Of a stretch of 64,000 nucleotides of DNA, positions 54,369 to 64,000 are shown in pieces. The notes beneath the pieces were generated by a model that was given only the letters and a program-made list of their open reading frames with translations, searched no databases and was not told the origin of the DNA. The translations under genes were made by a program, and so were the position numbers. The DNA is taken from NCBI RefSeq assembly GCF_036347135.1, contig NZ_CP108938.1:7006001-7070000 (forward strand), in the 5' to 3' direction. The stretch comes from Streptomyces sp. NBC_00775. Its GTDB lineage: Bacteria; Actinomycetota; Actinomycetes; Streptomycetales; Streptomycetaceae. How positions within the stretch are numbered: position 1 is the first letter of the stretch; each line of letters begins with the position of its first letter.

Positions 54369-55119
54369 CGTTGACGAACGTGCCGGTGATTCCGCCGGCG
54401 TGGTCGGAGGCGAGGAAGGCGGCGGTGGCGGCGACCTCGGCGAGGGTGGGGTTGCGGCGGGTCATGCGCATGCCCGCCAGGTTGGCGAGCAGGCCTTGCA
54501 GGGCCGCGTCATCGAGGTCCATGCCGCTGTCGACCGCGGCGAGCTTCTCCCGGGTCAGCGTCTCGGGCACCCCGGCCGCCCACAGGCCCACGGCCCGGAC
54601 CCCGCGCGGGCCCAGCTCCATCGCCAGGTTCCGCACCAGCGTGTCGATCGCCGCGTCCGCGGGCCCCGTACCGCCCATCATCGGACTGCCGTGCGCCGAG
54701 CCGCTGTTGAGCGTGAGGATCACGCCGGAGCCGCGCTCGGCCATGCGGCGGGCGGCTGCGCGGGCGGTGATGAACTGGGCGTGGACGGCGGTCACGACGG
54801 GCCGTACGAAGTCGTCCACGGGCATGTCGAGCAGCGGCATGCCCTGTACGTCGCCGCGCGTGACGAGGTTGAACGAGACGTCGACGGTGTCCAGCGACGC
54901 GATGTGCGCCTCCACCGCCCGCTCGTCCAGGGCGTCGAGCACCGCGGTCTCGGCGTGCCCGCCCGCCGCCGCGATGTCCTTGGCCACCACGTCGAGCGTC
55001 TCCGCCGTACGCCCCACGAGGTGCACGCGGGCGCCCTCGCGGGCGAAGGTACGGGCGACGGCGCCGCCGATGGATCCGCCGGCGCCGTAGATGACCGCGG
55101 TCTTGTCGGTGAGCAGCAT
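54343..55119 (-). CDS. SDR-family protein lacking the catalytic Tyr/Lys
   Basis: 258 residues from the ATG at 55119 with AAGGAG upstream. The Rossmann start is VIYGAGGSIGGAVARTFA, with the glycines shifted from the usual TGxxxGIG. At the catalytic position, where YxxxK is expected, the sequence reads GTGPADAAIDTLVRNLA, with neither Tyr nor Lys. The strand ILTLNSGSA is kept. The C-terminus ends VNVTGGMVPH as in enoyl- or ketoacyl-reductase-like proteins. NAD(P) binding is likely; reductase activity is doubtful. Confidence 0.88.
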   Translation of the reverse strand: MLLTDKTAVIYGAGGSIGGAVARTFAREGARVHLVGRTAETLDVVAKDIAAAGGHAETAVLDALDERAVEAHIASLDTVDVSFNLVTRGDVQGMPLLDMPVDDFVRPVVTAVHAQFITARAAARRMAERGSGVILTLNSGSAHGSPMMGGTGPADAAIDTLVRNLAMELGPRGVRAVGLWAAGVPETLTREKLAAVDSGMDLDDAALQGLLANLAGMRMTRRNPTLAEVAATAAFLASDHAGGITGTFVNVTGGMVPH

Positions 55120-55197
55120 GACGAGCTCTCCTTGTCTCCGTGAAAAGTTCGGTCGGTCGTACGTGTCACTCATGAAGACGTACGAGTCCTCCCTCAC

Positions 55198-56586
55198 TCA
55201 TCGGCCGGCGCTCATCGGTCGGCGGTCGGCCGGGAGCCGCAGTGGCAGGCCGAACGCCGGGAAGAGGTGCGGTTCGAAAGAGGTGATCTCCACGATGCGG
55301 TCGCCCTCGATGCGGAGTACGTCGAGGACCTGGGCGCGATAGACGGTCGTACCCGGGCGCCGTACGTAACCCCCCGCCGCGAGCTGCCCGTTGGCGCGCG
55401 CGGGCAGGTGGCGCCAGTGGCCGAGGAACATCGGGGACGCGGGGTCGAGGCTGACGGTCAGGAACTCGACGAGCGCCTCACGGCCCACGAACCAGAACGG
55501 GTTCGGCGGCATCGTGAGCTTGATGTCCTCGCTGAGCAGGGTGGTGACCTCCGTGAGGTCGAGGCGCTCCGCGGCGGCCATGTAGCGCCGCAGGACCTCG
55601 CGTTCGCGGGCGTCCGCCTCGGTCGTCCAGTCGGCGCGGCGGCGGGGCAGATGGTCGCGCAGGGTGGGCCGGGCCCGCTGCAACGCGCTGTTGACCGAGG
55701 CCACCGTCATCTCCAGCGCCTCGGCGGTCTCCGTGGCCGGGAGCCCGAGGACGTCGCGCAGGACCAGGACGGCGCGCTGGCGGGGCGGCAGATGCTGGAT
55801 GGCGGCGAGGAAGACGAGCTCCAGGGTCTCCCGCGAGACGGCGCGGGCGTCCGGCTGGTCCTCCGCGGAGGGCAGGTCCTCGTCGGGGTACGGCTGGAGC
55901 CACGTGATGCGGGCCGGGGGTTCGGTGCCGGTGCCGTGGTTCATGCCGGGCAGCGGCTCGTAGCGCTGGGGGCGGCGTGCGGTGCGACGCTGGAAGTCCA
56001 GGCAGGTGTTGGTGGCGATGCGGTACAGCCACGTCCGCGGACTCGCCCGCCCGCCGAAGCCGTCCCGTGCCCGCCAGGCCCGCAGGAACGTCTCCTGTAC
56101 GAGGTCCTCGGCGTCGTCGTACGAGCCGGACATGCGGTAGCAGTGGACGCGCAGCTCGCTCCGGTACGACTCGACGAGCGCGGCGAAGTCGCTTTCGCCG
56201 AGGGCGACTTCCGTAACGGGGGCTTTCGTGACGGGCGCTTCCGTAACGGGAGCTTTCGTGACGGAAGTCTGCCGGCCCTCCCGGCCCTCCCGGTCTTCGT
56301 TCGCGGTGTCGCGTGCGACGCGGGCGATGCGGCGCAGGCGCCCGACGGAGGAGGCGAGCTCGTTCACCCCGGAGTAGAAGACGGACGGTGGCTGCGGCAC
56401 CAGTGCCTCGACCTGTCGGCCGACGTCGTCGATGAGGCCCTGCACGGTGTCCGTGGGGGCCGTCTGTCGCTCCCGGTACGCCTTCTGCCGGCAGGCGGCG
56501 GAGCAGTACACCGAGCTCCGGCCCTTCCGGCCCTCCCGGCCGGGCAGCGGCTTCCCACAACTCCGGCACGCGACATCCACGACCAC
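55198..56586 (-). CDS. ECF sigma factor with N-terminal zinc finger and SnoaL-like C-terminus
   Basis: 462 residues from GTG 56586 with GGAGGG upstream. Residues 1-45 hold a zinc finger (CRSCGKPL, YCSAACRQKAYRERQ). A helical linker follows, with 15-bp DNA repeats that encode VTKAP/VTEAP. Then come sigma-2 (SYDDAEDLVQETFLRAWRA), sigma-4 (LPPRQRAVLVLRDVLGLPATETAEAL) and a C-terminal SnoaL/NTF2-like domain (VTTLLSEDIKLTMPP). SigJ/SigG-type sigma factors carry the C-terminal domain as a built-in regulator. The fused N-terminal zinc finger is unusual and may replace an anti-sigma factor. Confidence 0.9.
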   Translation of the reverse strand: MVVDVACRSCGKPLPGREGRKGRSSVYCSAACRQKAYRERQTAPTDTVQGLIDDVGRQVEALVPQPPSVFYSGVNELASSVGRLRRIARVARDTANEDREGREGRQTSVTKAPVTEAPVTKAPVTEVALGESDFAALVESYRSELRVHCYRMSGSYDDAEDLVQETFLRAWRARDGFGGRASPRTWLYRIATNTCLDFQRRTARRPQRYEPLPGMNHGTGTEPPARITWLQPYPDEDLPSAEDQPDARAVSRETLELVFLAAIQHLPPRQRAVLVLRDVLGLPATETAEALEMTVASVNSALQRARPTLRDHLPRRRADWTTEADAREREVLRRYMAAAERLDLTEVTTLLSEDIKLTMPPNPFWFVGREALVEFLTVSLDPASPMFLGHWRHLPARANGQLAAGGYVRRPGTTVYRAQVLDVLRIEGDRIVEITSFEPHLFPAFGLPLRLPADRRPMSAGR

Positions 56587-56654
56587 GGGGACCCTCCGGG
56601 ATTACGTCACTCGGGGACGCCGCGACGCTATCCGGTTTCTCGCCCCCGCCGCCC

Positions 56655-56866
56655 CTACCCGTCCCATCCTTCTGGGGCTCCGCCCCAGACCCCGTGGGCC
56701 GGTTCTTTGGCTGCGGTGGGTGGGGGTTACTCGCGCAGTTCCCCGCGCCCCTTAAGGGGCGCGGGGAACTGCGCAATCTTTTGGACCAGCCCCCACCCAC
56801 CCGCACCCGACACACAACCCAGGGGGTCTGGGGGCGCAGCCCCCAGGTACGGGATGGGACGGGTAG
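56655..56866. repeat. nested inverted repeats typical of Streptomyces intergenic DNA
   Basis: Outer arms CTACCCGTCCCATC (56655-56668) and its complement at 56853-56866. Inner GGGGCTCCGCCCC-type hairpins. At the centre, a perfect 42-bp palindrome with arms 56733-56753 and 56754-56774, which contains CGCAGTTCCCCGCGCCCC. It lies just past the asd stop and probably ends asd transcription. Confidence 0.9.
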
Positions 56867-56867
56867 G

Positions 56868-58160
<1,293 letters not shown>

Positions 58161-60374
58161 TCAGCCGCGCGCCTCGATGCTCCACTTGCCGCCGCCGCAT
58201 CTGACCTGGACGAGGCCCTGCGGTATGGGCTGGAGACCGACGGCCATGCTGATCCGCCGTATCGGTTCGAGGCGGTCGTCGAGTTCCCAGAGCGCGATGA
58301 GGTCGATCATGCCGCGCGCTTCGTACCGGACCATCATCTCGGCCGCCGGGCCGGTGTGGCGTACGACCGCGTAGCCCTGTCCCGACACCTTGCCGTCGAA
58401 CGCGGGCACGGTGTCCAGGGCGGCCGTCTCGATCTGCCAGCCGGTCGAGTGGCGGGCGGTGACCACGAGGTAGCAGTATCCGTCCGCCGACACCCGCAGG
58501 GGACCGACGACGGGCCGGCGCCGCCCCGCGGTGCTCGCGCTGATCGACTTCTTGCCGTCCGCCTGGACGGTCCAGGTGTCCAGCCAGTCGTCGTCCCGGG
58601 TGAGACGGCGCAGGGACTGCACCGCGGGCGGACCGGTGTAGCGGAACACCGTGCTGCCCTTGCCCTCCGCCTTCCCGGTCAGCGGTGTCGCCTCCTCGAC
58701 GGGCAGCAGACGCAGGCTCCACGAGCCCACCCGCTCCAGCCGCAGCCGGACCTCGCTCTCGCCCTTGCCGAACAGGAGGACGCGACCGTGCGTTCCGTGC
58801 GTGGACGACTCCATGAACTTCTCGGTGTCGTCGTACTCGTCCAGCAGCTCGATCCGGTAGCTGCTGTACCCGTCATCGTCCTTGATCGAGTACTCGAGGA
58901 TCGCGGGCCGCCCCGGCTCGGGGTTGGCCAGCGTGACCGTCTTCGCGCCGCGGCCCGAGTGCTCGGCCTGGTCCTTGGTACGGCCCAAGCGGCCGAGGAG
59001 GCCCTTCGCCGGGCGCTCGTCCTTGCTCACGCCGTCGCTGCCACTCGCGTACGGCTGGACGGACCGTGTCTCGGGTACGACGACGGCGGGCGGCTCGGAC
59101 GCCTGGGCCGGGCCGGGATCGATGGCGGGCAGGGGGCGGGCGGTGAGCTGCCAGGGGCCGTCGGCCTCGACGAGCAGCAGGAGCGGGCCCCCGGGGAGGG
59201 GCGCGGTCTGCCGCAGCCGCCCGGTGTCGTTGAAGACCAGGTCCTGGTGACCACGGAGGTTGTGCGCGTCCACGCTCCAGACCACGAACGAGCTGTCGCC
59301 GTCGTCGCCGCCGGAGAACTCCGCGTCGACGTCGGCCTCCGTACCCGTGTAGACGAGCACTTCGGGGCCGAGTCCCTGCACGGTGCCGGTGAGGTGGCGT
59401 GCCACCGACAGCGGCTGGACGGACACGGTCCAGTCGTTGTCGCCGGTGACCCGCAGCCGGAGCCGCCGGTCGTCGTCCTGGAAGGCGAGCGCGCGGCCGC
59501 GGAAGTCGGTCATGGTGTTGTTGAAGACGAGCTTGTCGTCCTTGTTGCGCTTGGTGAGCGTGTACGCGTAGACGTAGCCCTCGCCCTCGTGCCAGGCCTC
59601 GACGATCACGGGGCCGGGAGGGACGGATCCGCCGACGGTGATGACGCCCTGACCACGGCCGCGCTGCACGACGGGCTCGAACCCGGGCCCGAACGGGAAC
59701 GGGGCGGCGTCCTGCGGCACCGGCCGCACGGCGTCCGCCGGCACCGGTCCCGTCGGCACCGGTTCCGCCGTCTTCGCGGGCACGGCGTCCAGCGGTACCG
59801 GCCCCGCCGTCGTCGCGGGCACGGCGTTCAGTGGCGCGGGCTCCGCCGGTTCCTCCACCGCGATCCCGAAGTCCGTCGCCAGCCCCGCGAGCCCGGACGC
59901 GTACCCCTGCCCCACCGCCCGGAACTTCCACTCCCCGTTGCGCCGGTAGAACTCGCCCAGCACGAAGGCGGTCTCGCTCGACGCGTCGGTCACCTCGTAG
60001 TGCGCCACCACCGTCCCGTCGCCGTTGAGCGCCTGCACGGCGAGCCCGGGTACGGCGCCGAAGGTCCCGCCGTCGCAGGACCCCCCTATCAGCACCCGCT
60101 GCACGGCGGGCTCGACCCGGGGCAGGTCCAGCTCCAGCCACTCCGCGAGCTGCCCGTCGCCCTCGGCGGTCCCGATGTGCCGTACGGCGCCCGAGGGGTG
60201 CGCCGGCTGGTTGTAGAAGACGAGGTCGGCGTCGCCGCGTACCTTGCCGGCCGCGTCGAGCAGCAGCGCCGAGGCGTCCACGGACGGAGTCCCCGGAACG
60301 TTCCGTCGGCAGACAGCGACACGCAACAGCCCTGCGGGAACAGGGGTGTTGGCCCCCTTCGTGATGATCGTCAT
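58161..60374 (-). CDS. TerD-family protein with long repetitive C-terminal region
   Basis: 737 residues from ATG 60374; an ATG 9 nt upstream is possible and neither has a clear Shine-Dalgarno. The TerD domain is residues 1-190 ([72 protein letters not shown]). A Pro/Ala/Val linker follows (about 190-250). Beyond it are at least four beta-rich repeats of about 110 residues, each ending near GxVxGxGxxVxxYTG and followed by SVQPL/RLLPV strands. TerD proteins bind calcium and act in tellurite and envelope-stress responses. Confidence 0.9.
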   Translation of the reverse strand: MTIITKGANTPVPAGLLRVAVCRRNVPGTPSVDASALLLDAAGKVRGDADLVFYNQPAHPSGAVRHIGTAEGDGQLAEWLELDLPRVEPAVQRVLIGGSCDGGTFGAVPGLAVQALNGDGTVVAHYEVTDASSETAFVLGEFYRRNGEWKFRAVGQGYASGLAGLATDFGIAVEEPAEPAPLNAVPATTAGPVPLDAVPAKTAEPVPTGPVPADAVRPVPQDAAPFPFGPGFEPVVQRGRGQGVITVGGSVPPGPVIVEAWHEGEGYVYAYTLTKRNKDDKLVFNNTMTDFRGRALAFQDDDRRLRLRVTGDNDWTVSVQPLSVARHLTGTVQGLGPEVLVYTGTEADVDAEFSGGDDGDSSFVVWSVDAHNLRGHQDLVFNDTGRLRQTAPLPGGPLLLLVEADGPWQLTARPLPAIDPGPAQASEPPAVVVPETRSVQPYASGSDGVSKDERPAKGLLGRLGRTKDQAEHSGRGAKTVTLANPEPGRPAILEYSIKDDDGYSSYRIELLDEYDDTEKFMESSTHGTHGRVLLFGKGESEVRLRLERVGSWSLRLLPVEEATPLTGKAEGKGSTVFRYTGPPAVQSLRRLTRDDDWLDTWTVQADGKKSISASTAGRRRPVVGPLRVSADGYCYLVVTARHSTGWQIETAALDTVPAFDGKVSGQGYAVVRHTGPAAEMMVRYEARGMIDLIALWELDDRLEPIRRISMAVGLQPIPQGLVQVRCGGGKWSIEARG

Positions 60375-60564
60375 GGGACACATGGTGGCAGTGAAGATGA
60401 TGTGAAGTCGATGAGAGGGAGATGAGAGCGGAGGGGGATGAGAGGGGGAGGGAAGATGAGTTGAAAGCGGAGGTCGGGGGTCCGTGAAAAGTCCCTCGAC
60501 CCGGGCCGAACGTTTTGGCGCGCCGCCGCGTCGTAGAGGAAACGCGGGAGGGGAGGGGTGGCTT

Positions 60565-61086
60565 GTGCTGCGCAGAACAGGCCGCCGCGCACAGGGGGTG
60601 GACGACCCCCTGGACGCGGCCCAGGAACGCCGGGTGCGGGCGGTGCTCGCGCTCGGCGGCGTACCGCAGGCGGACCTGCCGGACGGGGTGCAGCAGGTCC
60701 GCCTGCGGTTGCTGGAGCGCACGGCCAAGGGGGACGAGGCGCCGCGCGACGTGTCCGCGTGGGCGGCGGTCGTCGCCTCGAACCTGGCGATGGACTGGCA
60801 CCGGGCCAAGCGCCGCCAGGAGCGGCTCGGCGAACGCCTGGCCTCGCTACGGCAGTTGGAGCACCCCTCCGACGAGGACTCCAGCGTGCTCTCGCTGGCC
60901 GTCGCCCAGGGGCTGGACGAACTGCCCGACACCCAGCGCCAGGTCCTCGTCCTGCGTTTCTACGCCGATCTTTCCGTGCGCGGGATATCCGAGGAGCTCG
61001 GCATTCCGGAGGGCACGGTCAAGAGCAGGCTGCACACGGCGGTCCGCGCCCTGCGCGCCCGCCTGCACGAGGACGAGGTGGTGTGA
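60565..61086 (+). CDS. RNA polymerase sigma factor (ECF type)
   Basis: 173 residues from GTG 60565 with GGGAGGGG upstream; an in-frame GTG at 60484 would add 27 basic residues. Sigma-2-like region DVSAWAAVVASNLAMDWHRAKRR; sigma-4 LPDTQRQVLVLRFYADLSVRGISEELGIPEGTVKSRLHTAVRALR. The gene next to it, 1 nt away, encodes a single-pass membrane protein, its likely regulator. A purine-rich tract of GATGAGAG repeats lies at about 60410-60480 before it. Confidence 0.9.
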   Translation: MLRRTGRRAQGVDDPLDAAQERRVRAVLALGGVPQADLPDGVQQVRLRLLERTAKGDEAPRDVSAWAAVVASNLAMDWHRAKRRQERLGERLASLRQLEHPSDEDSSVLSLAVAQGLDELPDTQRQVLVLRFYADLSVRGISEELGIPEGTVKSRLHTAVRALRARLHEDEVV

Positions 61087-61087
61087 C

Positions 61088-61864
61088 GTGGCCGAGTATG
61101 AAGGTGTGGACGCGCTGCTGGCCGCGATCACGGACGAACCACTGCCCGAAGGGGCCCACGAAGACGCCGAGTTCATGGCCGAGCACCGGTCGGCGGCGGC
61201 GGACCTGACCCTGCTGCGCGAGCAACTTGCCCTCATCGGCGATGCGTTGGCGGACGGTGCGGAGACGACCGAGGCGGCTCCGTCCCGCAAGGGCAGGAGG
61301 ACCGGGAAGTCCAGGGGGACCAGGAAGCCCAGGAACCGGTGTCCGGCAGCCGCCCCCAAGCAGCGCTCCCGGCACCCCGGAGCCCTCGCGGTCACCGTCG
61401 GGACGCTCGTCACGGCCGTCGTCGCCCTGATGGTCGTCGGCATGGGTTGGCTCATCGTGCAGGGCGGGGCCGGTGGGGCGAGCGACTCCGCCAAGGCGTC
61501 CGGTGCGGACGCGAAGGACGGCGCGGGGGCCTCCCTCAGCGCCCCGGGCTACCTCGCCTGCTCCCGGCTCGTCGTCGAGGGAACGGTCGCCGAGATCGAG
61601 CCGCTCCCCGGCGCCGATCAGGACCGGATCACCCTCGACGTGACCCGCTCCTACAAGCCGGCCCAGGGGAAGGCCCAGGTCACCTTCCTGTTCGACGAGG
61701 GTGTCGGCCCGCGCCCGCACAAGGGACAGCAGGTCCTCGTCGCCATCCGGCACGACGCGGTGGTCCCCGACAAGTGGGTGACGGGGAAGAAGGACATCGC
61801 CGCCGAGCGGCGGTGGATCGTCGACGCGCTGCCCCAGTCACGTGGTCTGCACTGCGAAGAGTGA
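61088..61864 (+). CDS. single-pass membrane protein, putative anti-sigma factor
   Basis: 258 residues from GTG 61088, 1 nt after the sigma gene stop. The cytoplasmic N-terminus of about 70 residues is acidic and helical (VDALLAAITDEPLPEGAHED), then a basic stretch and one membrane helix (VGTLVTAVVALMVVGMGWLIV, about residues 100-122). The outer domain is about 110 residues with one Cys near LACSRLVVEGTVAE and one at the end (LHCEE). Order and layout suit an anti-sigma factor, but no zinc motif is present. Confidence 0.82.
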   Translation: MAEYEGVDALLAAITDEPLPEGAHEDAEFMAEHRSAAADLTLLREQLALIGDALADGAETTEAAPSRKGRRTGKSRGTRKPRNRCPAAAPKQRSRHPGALAVTVGTLVTAVVALMVVGMGWLIVQGGAGGASDSAKASGADAKDGAGASLSAPGYLACSRLVVEGTVAEIEPLPGADQDRITLDVTRSYKPAQGKAQVTFLFDEGVGPRPHKGQQVLVAIRHDAVVPDKWVTGKKDIAAERRWIVDALPQSRGLHCEE

Positions 61865-61880
61865 GACCGGACAGGCGAAA

Positions 61881-61911
61881 GGGCGGGCGCCCGGTGTCCG
61901 GACGCCCGCCC
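61881..61911. terminator. GC hairpin between convergent genes
   Basis: GGGCGGGCG (61881-61889) pairs with CGCCCGCCC (61903-61911) around a 13-nt loop that itself pairs partly. It serves the plus-strand membrane protein gene and the minus-strand protease gene. Confidence 0.8.
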
Positions 61912-61933
61912 CGCTGTCGTACAGGTCACGAGG

Positions 61934-64000
61934 TTACGGCGTGACCTTCTCGATCTTCACGCTGCCGAGGCCCGCGACCGTGCCGCGCGCGTTCACCAGC
62001 TGGACCTGGCCGAAGAACTCGCGTCCCGCGGGGGCCGCGGCCGCCGCGGTGACCGAGCCGGAGACCGTCGCCGAGTCGCCAGTGCCGAGCTTGACCGGCG
62101 AGGACTCGTCGACCGTGACCGTGCCGAGCGCGGACGAGAAGAACACGTCCTGGTAGTCGTACGCGGTCGAGCCCGACGGGACCGAGTAGCCCGCGACCTC
62201 GATGGTGTACGTGCCGGCGGCCGGCGAGGCGATGGAGACGGCCTCCTCGGAGTCACCGTCCGCGGACGTACCGACCACGGTCCCGGCGGCGTTCTTCACC
62301 GTCAGGTCGAGGTCGGCGGCCGTGTCGGAGACATTGCCGATGGCGACGTTCAGGGACGTGGCGCCCTCGGGCACCTCGACCGTGGTGGTCTGCGTGGCGC
62401 CGTCGGCGATGGTCGGACGCGCGGTCAGCGAGGAACCGAGCGGGCCGCCCTTCAGGGTGCCGTCGATCGCCGCGTAGTTGTTCGTCACCTTCCAGGAGGC
62501 GGTGGCCGGGGTGCCGACCTTGGCCTCGGGGACGGTCACGACGGCCGGGTCGAAGGCCGCGCCGAGCACGGAGACGTCCAGCTTGTACGGGTTGTCGAGC
62601 AGCGGCGACGTACGGCGCGACTCGACCTCGATCTCCCAGACGCCGGCCTGCGGGTCCGCGTACGAACGCACGTCGGGCTTGCAGCCGTTGCCGTCGAGGT
62701 AGTTGGGGTAGCAGTACGGGGTGCCGGTGTTGTCGACCGGAACGCCGTACGGGTGGATCGCGATGAACCGGGTCTGGCTCTTGTCCGCCAGCCCGCCGAT
62801 CGCGACCTCAAGGGACTTGGCGCCCTCGGGGACGGTCACGAAGTACGACTGGCTGCTGTTGCGCTGCACCGAACTCGACGCGGAGTACGTGTACTTGACC
62901 GGAGCCGAGACCACGACCGTCGACAGGATCTGCTTGTCGACGCCCTCGGTCTTCGGGTCGTCGACCTCAAGAATCGCGCTCTTGAGACCGGCCGACCTCG
63001 GGGCTGCCTGGACCTTGACCGTCACCGGCTGGTTCAGCGGGAGCTTGACCTCGTCCGAGCCGACGATCCGGAAGGTGCCGGCGGCGTTGTTCTCGAAGTA
63101 CAGCTCGTGGCGGATCGCCTTGTCGGCGCCGGACGTACGCGTGATGGTGATGTCGTACGTCTTCTTGTCACCGGCCTTGAGCCCGCCCTCGCGGTCGTAC
63201 AGGCCCGTGCCGAAGCCCGGCGTCTTCAGGGCGTAGTCGATCGCGGTGTCGACCGGCGCCTTGACGGTGTAGTCGTGGGCGGTGGCGCCGTCCTTGATGG
63301 AGTCCCAGGCGTCCACGATGTTGATGAGGCCCGCACCCTCCTCGTACGCCTGCACACCCTTGATGTGGTCGGCGGTCGAGGTGAGGGCCGTGCGCAGGGT
63401 GGCCGGGCTGAGGGCGATGCCCTTCTGCTTGGCGGCGCTCAGCAGCAGCGCGGACGCGCCCGCGGCCTGCGGCGACGCCATCGACGTCCCCTGGAGCATC
63501 GAGTAGCCGGCCGGCAGCGAGTAGCCCGCCTCGGCGACCGGGGAGCCCGGCAGCCAGGTCTGGGTGGAGTTGATGGAGGCGCCGGGCGCGGTCAGCGTCG
63601 GCGTGAAGCCGCCGTCCTCACGCGGGCCGCGCGAGGAGAAGGGCAGCAGCGCGTACTTCTTCTCCACCTGCGAGCCGTAGTTGGACGCCCAGGTCTCCTT
63701 GGAGATGGCCGCGCCGACCGAGATGACCTTGTCGGCCAGGCCGGGGTCGCCGATGGTGTTGGCGCCGGGGCCGGAGTTGCCCGCGGAGATCACCAGCTGG
63801 ACACCGTAGGTGTCGATGAGACGCGTGTAGAGCTCGGCGCGCGCGTTGTTGCCGTCGTTCAGCGCGGGCAGACCGCCGATGGACATGTTGACGATGTCGA
63901 CGCCACGGTTGGCGACGAGGTCGATCATGCCCTCGGTGAGCGCGACGTTGGTGCAGCCGCCGGTCCAGGTGCAGGCGCGGGACGAGACGATCTTCGCGCC
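61934..64000 (-). CDS. secreted S8 (subtilisin-like) serine protease, N-terminal part outside window
   Basis: About 688 residues are visible and the frame is open through base 64000. The oxyanion Asn is in VISAGNSGPGANTIG and the catalytic Ser in QGTSMASPQAAGASALLL; Asp and His must lie upstream. After the protease domain come several beta-rich modules with VPEGATSLNVAIGNVSD and GTYTIEVAGYS-like strands, as in PPC domains. The protein is probably exported; size exceeds 1000 residues in typical Streptomyces relatives. Confidence 0.93.
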   Translation of the reverse strand, partial: GAKIVSSRACTWTGGCTNVALTEGMIDLVANRGVDIVNMSIGGLPALNDGNNARAELYTRLIDTYGVQLVISAGNSGPGANTIGDPGLADKVISVGAAISKETWASNYGSQVEKKYALLPFSSRGPREDGGFTPTLTAPGASINSTQTWLPGSPVAEAGYSLPAGYSMLQGTSMASPQAAGASALLLSAAKQKGIALSPATLRTALTSTADHIKGVQAYEEGAGLINIVDAWDSIKDGATAHDYTVKAPVDTAIDYALKTPGFGTGLYDREGGLKAGDKKTYDITITRTSGADKAIRHELYFENNAAGTFRIVGSDEVKLPLNQPVTVKVQAAPRSAGLKSAILEVDDPKTEGVDKQILSTVVVSAPVKYTYSASSSVQRNSSQSYFVTVPEGAKSLEVAIGGLADKSQTRFIAIHPYGVPVDNTGTPYCYPNYLDGNGCKPDVRSYADPQAGVWEIEVESRRTSPLLDNPYKLDVSVLGAAFDPAVVTVPEAKVGTPATASWKVTNNYAAIDGTLKGGPLGSSLTARPTIADGATQTTTVEVPEGATSLNVAIGNVSDTAADLDLTVKNAAGTVVGTSADGDSEEAVSIASPAAGTYTIEVAGYSVPSGSTAYDYQDVFFSSALGTVTVDESSPVKLGTGDSATVSGSVTAAAAAPAGREFFGQVQLVNARGTVAGLGSVKIEKVTP

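Overview
The window is a stretch of actinomycete chromosome. GC content is very high, codon third positions are almost all G or C, GTG starts are common, and several gene sets are typical of Streptomyces: a csn-type chitosan-oligosaccharide operon, a PknG-GlnH-GlnX operon and a TerD protein. I see no tRNA, rRNA, CRISPR array, insertion sequence or phage gene. It reads as ordinary chromosome with small accessory islands.

Layout. 1-6.7 kb: an ABC ATPase (cut by the window edge) and two large FtsX-type permeases. 6.8-8.4 kb: a truncated haemoglobin and a PCMT-like methyltransferase. 8.4-19.2 kb: a seven-gene signalling operon on the minus strand. In transcription order it encodes a GlnX-like four-helix membrane protein, a GlnH-like binding protein, a coiled-coil protein of unknown function, a PknG-type kinase, a PP2C phosphatase, a von Willebrand A protein and an FHA protein. 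19.5-20.9 kb: a small ECF sigma operon. 21.0-27.9 kb: csnR-E-F-G-H-K-like genes with a clear ROK operator. 28-31.4 kb: a secreted protein, a coupled three-gene operon and a frameshifted Uma2-type gene. 31.6-41.1 kb: a MscS channel, an HNH nuclease, a sigma factor / zinc-finger membrane protein / ABC operon, malQ, and two small proteins. 41.2-47.0 kb: a TetR/FAD-monooxygenase pair and a MarR/EamA pair, both with visible operators, then a second EamA exporter and a LysR regulator. 47.0-50.3 kb: a DUF1203 gene and pepN.

50.3-54.4 kb holds the most interesting locus. Three tandem minigenes of 24-25 codons (51581-51843, minus strand) encode near-identical peptides with the core KIVIRPLD-[KR]-KETTGDS. 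They lie directly upstream of an M14 zinc carboxypeptidase gene. Divergent to them are an E1/ThiF-like adenylating enzyme with an N-terminal recognition-like domain, and a PqqD-like/M50 membrane metalloprotease whose gene overlaps the E1 gene. This has the architecture of a ribosomally made, modified peptide (RiPP) locus. Two of the three peptides end in Gly-Gly, the chemistry E1 enzymes normally act on. I do not recognise it as a named class.

54.3-64 kb: an SDR-like protein lacking the usual catalytic Tyr/Lys, a zinc-finger-fused ECF sigma factor, a 212-bp inverted-repeat region, asd, a long TerD protein, a sigma factor with its membrane partner, and the C-terminal part of a secreted subtilisin.
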